From Hydractinia symbiolongicarpus (Eukaryota > Cnidaria > Hydrozoa > Anthoathecata > Hydractiniidae), in the NCBI RefSeq assembly GCF_029227915.1, contig NC_079882.1:31798001-31862000 (forward strand): DNA of 64,000 bases, written 5' to 3'. Position numbers and translations under genes: made by a program. Below are positions 51,660 through 62,050 of this stretch, piece after piece (the first letter of the stretch is position 1; each line of letters starts with the position of its first letter). The notes under the pieces are model-generated. The model was given only the letters and a program-made list of their open reading frames with translations, did no database searches and was not told the origin of the DNA.

Positions 51660-54600
51660 GTTTAGTGGTAAAAAAATAATATAAAAAATCGTTCGGGAAA
51701 TGAGTTTACTCCCTGGGTACTTTCTTTGTATACTTTTGACTATACGGGCCAAGCCCGGGATTTACGGGAAATTGCGGGTTTTCGTTTGCCGGCGATTAAA
51801 CTTCTTTTATTCAGCTTCTCATCAAAAATGAAAACATTTTTAAAAACTACAAGTCTTATGCGTTTTAGTGGTGAAAAAATAATATAAAAAATCGTTCTGG
51901 AAATGAGTTTACTCCGTGGGTACTTTCTTTGTATACTTTTGACTATACGGGCCGAGTCCGGGATTTAGGGAAATCGCAGGTTTTCGTTTGCCGGCGATTA
52001 AACTGCTTTTTTTCAGCGTCTCATCAAAAATGAAAACATTCTTGAAAACTACAAGTCTTATGCGTTTTAGTGGTGAAATAATAATTTAAAAAATCGTTTG
52101 GGAAATGAGTTTACTCCCTGGGTACTTTCTTTGTATACTTTTGACTATACGGGCCGAGTCCAGGATTTACGGGAAATCGCAGGTTTTTGTTTGCCGGCGA
52201 TTAAGCTCCTTTTATTCAGCGTCTCATCAAAAATGAAAACATTTTTAAAAACTACAAGTCTCATGCGTTTTAGTGGTGAAAAAATAATTTAAAAAATCGT
52301 TCGGGAAATGAGTTTACTCCCTGGGTACTTTCTTTGTATACTTTTGACTATACGGGCCGAGTCCGGGATTTACGGAAAATCGCGGATTTTCGTTTGCCGG
52401 CGATTAAACTTCTTTTATTCAGCGTCTCATCAAAAATGAAAACATTTTTAAAAACTACAAGTCTCATGCCTTTTAGTGGTGAAAAAGTAATTTAAAAAAT
52501 CGTTCGGGAATTGAGTTTACTCCCTGGGTACCTTCTTTGTATACTTTTGACTATATGGGCCAAGCCCGGGATTTATGGGAAATCGCGGGTTTTCGTTTGC
52601 CGGCGATTAAACATCTTTTATTCAGCGTCTCATCAAAAATGAAAACATTTTTGAAAACTACAAGTCTTATGCGTTTTAGTGGTGAAAAAATAATTTAAAA
52701 AATCGTTCTGGAAATGAGTTTACTCACAGGGTACTTTGTTTGTATACATTCGACTATACGGGCCAAGCCCCGGATTTACGGGAAAACGCGGGATTTCGTT
52801 TGCCGGCGATTAAACCTTTTTCATTAAGCGTCTCATCAAAAATGAAAACATTTTTGAAAACTACAAGTCTCATGCGTTTAGTGGTAAAAAAATAATATAA
52901 AAAATCGTTCGGGAAATGAGTTTACTCCCTGGGTACTTTCTTTGTATACTTTTGACTATACGTGCCAAGCCCGGGATTTACGGGAAATTGCGGGTTTTCG
53001 TTTGCCGGCGATTAAACTTCTTTTATTCAGCGTCTCATCAAAAATGAAAACATTTTTAAAAACTACAAGTCTTATGCGTTTTAGTGGTGAAAAAATAATT
53101 GAAAAAATCGTTCTGGAAATGAGTTTACTCCCTGGGTACTTTTTTTGTATAGTTTTGACTATACGGGCCGAGTCCGGGATTTAAGGAAATCGCAGGTTTT
53201 CGTTTGCCGGCGATTAAACCTCTTTCATTAAGCGTCTCATCAAAAATGAAAACATTTTTGAAAACTGCAAGTCTCATGCGTTTTAGTTGTGAAAAAATAA
53301 TTTAAAAAATCGTTCGGGAAATGAGTTTACTCCCTGGGTACTTTCTTTGTATACTTTTGACTATACGGGCCAAGCCCGGGATTTAAGGAAATCGCAGGTT
53401 TTCGTTTGCCGGCGATTAAACTTCTTTTATTCAGCGTCCCATCAAATATGAAAATATTTTTGAAAACTACAAGTCTCATGCGTTTAGTGGTAAAAAAATA
53501 ATATAAAAAATCGTTCGGGAAATGAGTTTACTCCCTGGGTACTTTCTTTGTATACTTTTGACTATACGGGCCAAGCCCGGGATTTACGGGAAATTGCGGG
53601 TTTTCGTTTGCCGGCGATTAAACTTCTTTTATTCAGCTTCTCATCAAAAATGAAAACATTTTTAAAAACTACAAGTCTTATGCGTTTTAGTGGTGAAAAA
53701 ATAATATAAAAAATCGTTCTGGAAATGAGTTTACTCCCTGGGTACTTTCTTTGTATACTTTTGACTATACGGGCCGAGTCCGGGATTTAGGGAAATCGCA
53801 GGTTTTCGTTTGCCGGCGATTAAACTGCTTTTTTTCAGCGTCTCATCAAAAATGAAAACATTCTTGAAAACTACAAGTCTCATGCGTTTTAGTGGTGAAA
53901 TAATAATTTAAAAAATCGTTTGGGAAATGAGTTTACTCCCTGGGTACTTTCTTTGTATACTTTTGACTATACGGGCCGAGTCCAGGATTTACGGGAAATC
54001 GCAGGTTTTTGTTTGCCGGCGATTAAGCTCCTTTTATTCAGCGTCTCATCAAAAATGAAAACATTTTTAAAAACTACAAGTCTCATGCGTTTTAGTGGTG
54101 AAAAAATAATTTAAAAAATCGTTCGGGAAATGAGTTTACTCCCTGGGTACTTTCTTTGTATACTTTTGACTATACGGGCCGAGTCCGGGATTTACGGAAA
54201 ATCGCGGATTTTCGTTTGCCGGCGATTAATTTCTTTTATTCAGCGTCCCATCAAATATGAAAACATTTTTAAAAACTACAAGTCTCATGCGTTTAGTGGT
54301 AAAAAAATAATTTAAAAAATCGGTCGGGAAATGAGTTTACTCCCTGGTTACTTTCTTTGTATACTTTTGACTACACGGGCCAAACCCGGGATTTACGGGA
54401 AAACGCGGGATTTCATTTGCCGGCGATTAAACTTCTTTTATTCAGCGTCTCATCAAAAATGAAAACATTTTTAAAAACTACAAGTCTCATGCCTTTTAGT
54501 GGTGAAAAAGTAATTTAAAAAATCGTTCGGGAATTGAGTTTACTCCCTGGGTACCTTCTTTGTATACTTTTGACTATATGGGCCAAGCCCGGGATTTATG

Positions 54601-55300
54601 GGAAATCGCGGGTTTTCGTTTGCCGGCGATTAAACATCTTTTATTCAGCGTCTCATCAAAAATGAAAACATTTTTGAAAACTACAAGTCTTATGCGTTTT
54701 AGTGGTGAAAAAATAATTTAAAAAATCGTTCTGGAAATGAGTTTACTCACAGGGTACTTTCTTTGTATACATTCGACTATACGTGCCAAGCCCGGTATTT
54801 ACGGGAAATCGCGGGTTTTCGTTTGCCGGCGATTAAACTGCTTTTATTCAGCGTCTCATCAAAAATGAAAACATTCTTGAAAACTACAAGTCTCATGCGT
54901 TTTAGTGGTGAAATAATAATTTAAAAAATCGTTTGGGAAATGAGTTTACTCCCTGGGTACTTTCTTTGTATACTTTTGACTATACGGGCCGAGTCCAGCA
55001 TTTACGGGAAATCGCAGGTTTTCGTTTGCCGGCGATTAAACTCCTTTTATTCAGCGTCTCATCAAAAATGAAAACATTTTTAAAAACTACAAGTCTCATG
55101 CGTTTTAGTGGTGAAAAAGTAATTTAAAATATCGTTCGGGAAATGAGTTTACTCCCTGGGTACTTTGTTTGTATACATTCGACTATACGGGCCAAGCCCC
55201 GGATTTACGGGAAAACGCGGGATTTCGTTTGCCGGCGATTAAACCTTTTTCATTAAGCGTCTCATCAAAAATGAAAACATTTTTGAAAACTACAAGTCTC
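49200..55300 (+). repeat. 18-monomer displacement (3645 bp), with an internally deleted 9-monomer duplicate between copies
   Basis: About 49203-51670 matches 52848-55315 at 3645 bp. Between them, 51660-52847 repeats monomers from 49840 onward at about 1823 bp but has lost material twice. Near 52390 one monomer is missing, so the ctcatgcctttt mark shifts from 1823 to 1620 bp spacing. Near 52730 the order skips from the ctcacaggg monomer straight into a ggtactttgtttg monomer. These are fused monomers at deletion junctions. Confidence 0.8.
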
Positions 55301-57507
55301 ATGCGTTTTAGTGGTGAAAAAATAATTTAAAAAATCGTTCGGGAAATAAGTTTACTCCCTGGGTAATTTCTTTGTATACTTTTGACTATACGGGCCGAGT
55401 CCGGGATTTACGGGAAATCGCGGATTTTCGTTTGCCGGCGATTAAACTTCTTTTATTCAGCGTCCCATAAAATATGAAAACATTTTTAAAAACTACAAGT
55501 CTCATGCGTTTAGTGGTAAAAAAATAATATAAAAAATCGTTCGGGAAATGAGTTTACTCCCTGGGTACTTTCTTTCTATACTTTTGACTATGCGGGCCAA
55601 GCCCGGGATTTACAGGAAATCGCGGGTTTTCGTTTGCCGGCGATTAAACTTCTTTCATTCAGCGTCTCATCAAAAATGAAAACATTTTTAAAAACTACAA
55701 GTCTTATGCGTTTTAGTGGTGAAAAAATAATTTAAAAAATCGTTCTGGAAATGAGTTTACTCCCTGGGTACTTTCTTTGTATACTTTTGACTATACGGGC
55801 CGAGTCCGGGATTTAGGGATATCGCAGGTTTTCGTTTGCCGGCGATTAAACTGCTTTTTTTCAGCGTCTCATCAAAAATGAAAACATATTTGAAAACTAC
55901 AAGTCTCATGCGTTTTAGTGGTGAAAAAATAATTTAAAAAATTGTTCGGGAAATGAGTTTACTCCCTGGGTACTTTCTTTGTATACTTTTGACTATACGG
56001 GCCAAGCCGGGATTTACGGGAAATCGCGGGTTTTCGTTTGCCGGCGATTAAACTTCTTTTATTCAGCGTCTCATCAAAAATGAAAACATTTTTAAAAACT
56101 ACAAGTCTTATGCGTTTAGTGGTGAAAAAATAATTTAAAAAATCGTTCGGGAAATGAGTTTACTCCCTGGGTACTTTCTTTGTATACTTTTGACTATACG
56201 GGCCAAGCCGGGATTTACGGGAAATCGCGGGTTTTCGTTTGCCGGCGATTAAACTTCTTTTATTCAGCGTCTCACCAAAAATGAAAACATTTTTAAAAAC
56301 TACAAGTCTTATGCGTTTTAGTGGTGAAAAAATAATTTAAAAAATCGTTCTGTAAATGAGTTTACTCCCTGGGTACTTTCTTTGTATACTTTTGACTATA
56401 CGGGCCGAGTCCGGGATTTAGGGATATCGCAGGTTTTCGTTTGCCGGCGATTAAACTGCTTTTTTTTAGCGTCTCATCAAAAATGAAAACATATTTGAAA
56501 ATTACAAGTCTCATGCGTTTTAGTGGTGAAAAAATAATTTAAAAAATTGTTCGGGAAATGAGTTTACTCCCTGGGTACTTTCTTTGTATACTTTTGACTA
56601 TACGGGCCAAGCCGGGATTTACGGGAAATCGCGGGTTTTCGTTTGCCGGCGATTAAACTTCTTTTATTCAGCGTCTCATCAAAAATGAAAACATTTTTAA
56701 AAACTACAAGTCTTATGCGTTTTAGTGTTGAAAAAATAATTTAAAAAATCGTTCTGGAAATGAGTTTACTCCCTGTGTACTTTCTTTGTATACTTTTGAC
56801 TATACGGGCCGAGTCCGGGATTTAGGGATATCGCAGGTTTTCGTTTGCCGGCGATTAAACTGCTTTTTTTCAGCGTCTCATCAAAAATGAAAACATATTT
56901 GAAAACTACAAGTCTCATGCGTTTTAGTGGTGAAAAAATAACTTAAAAAATCGTTCGGGAAATGAGTTTACTCCCTGGGTACTTTCTTTTTATATTTTTG
57001 ACTATACGGGCCAAGCCGGGATTTACGGGAAATCGCGGGTTTTCGTTTGCCGGCGATTAAACTTCTTTTATTCCACGTCTCATCAAAAATGAAAACATTT
57101 TTAAAAACTACAAGTCTTATGCGTTTTAGTGGTGAAAAAATAATTTAAAAAATCGTTCGGGAAATGAGTTTACTCCCTGGGTACTTTCTTTGTATACTTT
57201 TGACTATACGGGCCAAGCCGGGATTTACGGGAAATCGCGGGTTTTCGTTTGCCGGCGATTAAACTTCTTTTATTCAGCGTCTCACCAAAAATGAAAACAT
57301 TTTTAAAAACTACAAGTCTTATGCGTTTTAGTGGTGAAAAAATAATTTAAAAAATCGTTCTGGAAATGAGTTTACTCACAGGATACTTTCTTTGTATACT
57401 TTTGACTACACGGGCCAAACCCGGGATTTACGGGAAAACGCGGGATTTCATTTGCCGGCGATTAAACTTCTTTTATTCAGCGTCTCATCAAAAATGAAAA
57501 CATTTTT
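52856..57507 (+). repeat. 23-monomer higher-order repeat (4652 bp), copy 1
   Basis: This is the largest tandem unit in the window. It contains a 12-mer of the 39490 type (52940-55310) followed by tttagggatatcg and ccaagccgggattt monomers (55320-57400), where tttagggat marks at 55812, 56418 and 56821 show internal 3- and 2-monomer steps. The right edge lies inside a monomer near 57398, which switches to a ctacacgggccaaaccc core. Confidence 0.9.
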
Positions 57508-60500
57508 AAAAACTACAAGTCTCATGCGTTTAGTGGTAAAAAAATAATATAAAAAATCGTTCGGGAAATGAGTTTACTCCCTGGGTACTTTCTTTGTATA
57601 CTTTTGACTATACGTGCCAAGCCCGGGATTTACGGGAAATTGCGGGTTTTCGTTTGCCGGCGATTAAACTTCTTTTATTCAGCGTCTCATCAAAAATGAA
57701 AACATTTTTAAAAACTACAAGTCTTATGCGTTTTAGTGGTGAAAAAATAATTGAAAAAATCGTTCTGGAAATGAGTTTACTCCCTGGGTACTTTTTTTGT
57801 ATAGTTTTGACTATACGGGCCGAGTCCGGGATTTAAGGAAATCGCAGGTTTTCGTTTGCCGGCGATTAAACCTCTTTCATTAAGCGTCTCATCAAAAATG
57901 AAAACATTTTTGAAAACTGCAAGTCTCATGCGTTTTAGTTGTGAAAAAATAATTTAAAAAATCGTTCGGGAAATGAGTTTACTCCCTGGGTACTTTCTTT
58001 GTATACTTTTGACTATACGGGCCAAGCCCGGGATTTAAGGAAATCGCAGGTTTTCGTTTGCCGGCGATTAAACTTCTTTTATTCAGCGTCCCATCAAATA
58101 TGAAAATATTTTTGAAAACTACAAGTCTCATGCGTTTAGTGGTAAAAAAATAATATAAAAAATCGTTCGGGAAATGAGTTTACTCCCTGGGTACTTTCTT
58201 TGTATACTTTTGACTATACGGGCCAAGCCCGGGATTTACGGGAAATTGCGGGTTTTCGTTTGCCGGCGATTAAACTTCTTTTATTCAGCTTCTCATCAAA
58301 AATGAAAACATTTTTAAAAACTACAAGTCTTATGCGTTTTAGTGGTGAAAAAATAATATAAAAAATCGTTCTGGAAATGAGTTTACTCCCTGGGTACTTT
58401 CTTTGTATACTTTTGACTATACGGGCCGAGTCCGGGATTTAGGGAAATCGCAGGTTTTCGTTTGCCGGCGATTAAACTGCTTTTTTTCAGCGTCTCATCA
58501 AAAATGAAAACATTCTTGAAAACTACAAGTCTCATGCGTTTTAGTGGTGAAATAATAATTTAAAAAATCGTTTGGGAAATGAGTTTACTCCCTGGGTACT
58601 TTCTTTGTATACTTTTGACTATACGGGCCGAGTCCAGGATTTACGGGAAATCGCAGGTTTTTGTTTGCCGGCGATTAAGCTCCTTTTATTCAGCGTCTCA
58701 TCAAAAATGAAAACATTTTTAAAAACTACAAGTCTCATGCGTTTTAGTGGTGAAAAAATAATTTAAAAAATCGTTCGGGAAATGAGTTTACTCCCTGGGT
58801 ACTTTCTTTGTATACTTTTGACTATACGGGCCGAGTCCGGGATTTACGGAAAATCGCGGATTTTCGTTTGCCGGCGATTAATTTCTTTTATTCAGCGTCC
58901 CATCAAATATGAAAACATTTTTAAAAACTACAAGTCTCATGCGTTTAGTGGTAAAAAAATAATTTAAAAAATCGGTCGGGAAATGAGTTTACTCCCTGGT
59001 TACTTTCTTTGTATACTTTTGACTACACGGGCCAAACCCGGGATTTACGGGAAAACGCGGGATTTCATTTGCCGGCGATTAAACTTCTTTTATTCAGCGT
59101 CTCATCAAAAATGAAAACATTTTTAAAAACTACAAGTCTCATGCCTTTTAGTGGTGAAAAAGTAATTAAAAAAATCGTTCGGGAATTGAGTTTACTCCCT
59201 GGGTACCTTCTTTGTATACTTTTGACTATATGGGCCAAGCCCGGGATTTATGGGAAATCGCGGGTTTTCGTTTGCCGGCGATTAAACATCTTTTATTCAG
59301 CGTCTCATCAAAAATGAAAACATTTTTGAAAACTACAAGTCTTATGCGTTTTAGTGGTGAAAAAATAATTTAAAAAATCGTTCTGGAAATGAGTTTACTC
59401 ACAGGGTACTTTCTTTGTATACATTCGACTATACGTGCCAAGCCCGGTATTTACGGGAAATCGCGGGTTTTCGTTTGCCGGCGATTAAACTGCTTTTATT
59501 CAGCGTCTCATCAAAAATGAAAACATTCTTGAAAACTACAAGTCTCATGCGTTTTAGTGGTGAAATAATAATTTAAAAAATCGTTTGGGAAATGAGTTTA
59601 CTCCCTGGGTACTTTCTTCGTATACTTTTGACTATACGGGCCGAGTCCAGGATTTACGGGAAATCGCAGGTTTTCGTTTGCCGGCGATTAAACTCCTTTT
59701 ATTCAGCGTCTCATCAAAAATGAAAACATTTTTAAAAACTACAAGTCTCATGCGTTTTAGTGGTGAAAAAGTAATTTAAAATATCGTTCGGGAAATGAGT
59801 TTACTCCCTGGGTACTTTGTTTGTATACATTCGACTATACGGGCCAAGCCCCGGATTTACGGGAAAACGCGGGATTTCGTTTGCCGGCGATTAAACCTTT
59901 TTCATTAAGCGTCTCATCAAAAATGAAAACATTTTTGAAAACTACAAGTCTCATGCGTTTTAGTGGTGAAAAAATAATTTAAAAAATCGTTCGGGAAATA
60001 AGTTTACTCCCTGGGTAATTTCTTTGTATACTTTTGACTATACGGGCCGAGTCCGGGATTTACGGGAAATCGCGGATTTTCCTTTGCCGGCGATTAAACT
60101 TCTTTTATTCAGCGTCCCATAAAATATGAAAACATTTTTAAAAACTACAAGTCTCATGCGTTTAGTGGTAAAAAAATAATATAAAAAATCGTTCGGGAAA
60201 TGAGTTTACTCCCTGGGTACTTTCTTTCTATACTTTTGACTATGCGGGCCAAGCCCGGGATTTACAGGAAATCGCGGGTTTTCGTTTGCCGGCGATTAAA
60301 CTTCTTTCATTCAGCGTCTCATCAAAAATGAAAACATTTTTAAAAACTACAAGTCTTATGCGTTTTAGTGGTGAAAAAATAATTTAAAAAATCGTTCTGG
60401 AAATGAGTTTACTCCCTGGGTACTTTCTTTGTATACTTTTGACTATACGGGCCGAGTCCGGGATTTAGGGATATCGCAGGTTTTCGTTTGCCGGCGATTA

Positions 60501-62050
60501 AACTGCTTTTTTTCAGCGTCTCATCAAAAATGAAAACATATTTGAAAACTACAAGTCTCATGCGTTTTAGTGGTGAAAAAATAATTTAAAAAATTGTTCG
60601 GGAAATGAGTTTACTCCCTGGGTACTTTCTTTGTATACTTTTGACTATACGGGCCAAGCCGGGATTTACGGGAAATCGCGGGTTTTCGTTTGCCGGCGAT
60701 TAAACTTCTTTTATTCAGCGTCTCATCAAAAATGAAAACATTTTTAAAAACTACAAGTCTTATGCGTTTAGTGGTGAAAAAATAATTTAAAAAATCGTTC
60801 GGGAAATGAGTTTACTCCCTGGGTACTTTCTTTGTATACTTTTGACTATACGGGCCAAGCCGGGATTTACGGGAAATCGCGGGTTTTCGTTTGCCGGCGA
60901 TTAAACTTCTTTTATTCAGCGTCTCACCAAAAATGAAAACATTTTTAAAAACTACAAGTCTTATGCGTTTTAGTGGTGAAAAAATAATTTAAAAAATCGT
61001 TCTGTAAATGAGTTTACTCCCTGGGTACTTTCTTTGTATACTTTTGACTATACGGGCCGAGTCCGGGATTTAGGGATATCGCAGGTTTTCGTTTGCCGGC
61101 GATTAAACTGCTTTTTTTTAGCGTCTCATCAAAAATGAAAACATATTTGAAAATTACAAGTCTCATGCGTTTTAGTGGTGAAAAAATAATTTAAAAAATT
61201 GTTCGGGAAATGAGTTTACTCCCTGGGTACTTTCTTTGTATACTTTTGACTATACGGGCCAAGCCGGGATTTACGGGAAATCGCGGGTTTTCGTTTGCCG
61301 GCGATTAAACTTCTTTTATTCAGCGTCTCATCAAAAATGAAAACATTTTTAAAAACTACAAGTCTTATGCGTTTTAGTGTTGAAAAAATAATTTAAAAAA
61401 TCGTTCTGGAAATGAGTTTACTCCCTGTGTACTTTCTTTGTATACTTTTGACTATACGGGCCGAGTCCGGGATTTAGGGATATCGCAGGTTTTCGTTTGC
61501 CGGCGATTAAACTGCTTTTTTTCAGCGTCTCATCAAAAATGAAAACATATTTGAAAACTACAAGTCTCATGCGTTTTAGTGGTGAAAAAATAACTTAAAA
61601 AATCGTTCGGGAAATGAGTTTACTCCCTGGGTACTTTCTTTTTATATTTTTGACTATACGGGCCAAGCCGGGATTTACGGGAAATCGCGGGTTTTCGTTT
61701 GCCGGCGATTAAACTTCTTTTATTCCACGTCTCATCAAAAATGAAAACATTTTTAAAAACTACAAGTCTTATGCGTTTTAGTGGTGAAAAAATAATTTAA
61801 AAAATCGTTCGGGAAATGAGTTTACTCCCTGGGTACTTTCTTTGTATACTTTTGACTATACGGGCCAAGCCGGGATTTACGGGAAATCGCGGGTTTTCGT
61901 TTGCCGGCGATTAAACTTCTTTTATTCAGCGTCTCACCAAAAATGAAAACATTTTTAAAAACTACAAGTCTTATGCGTTTTAGTGGTGAAAAAATAATTT
62001 AAAAAATCGTTCTGGAAATGAGTTTACTCACAGGATACTTTCTTTGTATA
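57508..62050 (+). repeat. 23-monomer higher-order repeat (4652 bp), copy 2
   Basis: This copy matches 52856-57398 in order with very few substitutions. Those noticed include C54999/G59651, T54967/C59619, an aattaaaaaaatcg change near 59165, and tttccttt for ttcgttt near 60079. It ends near 62050, where the next monomer takes a cattcgactatac core. The low difference count makes this one of the youngest rearrangements visible, or else an assembly duplication. Confidence 0.9.
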
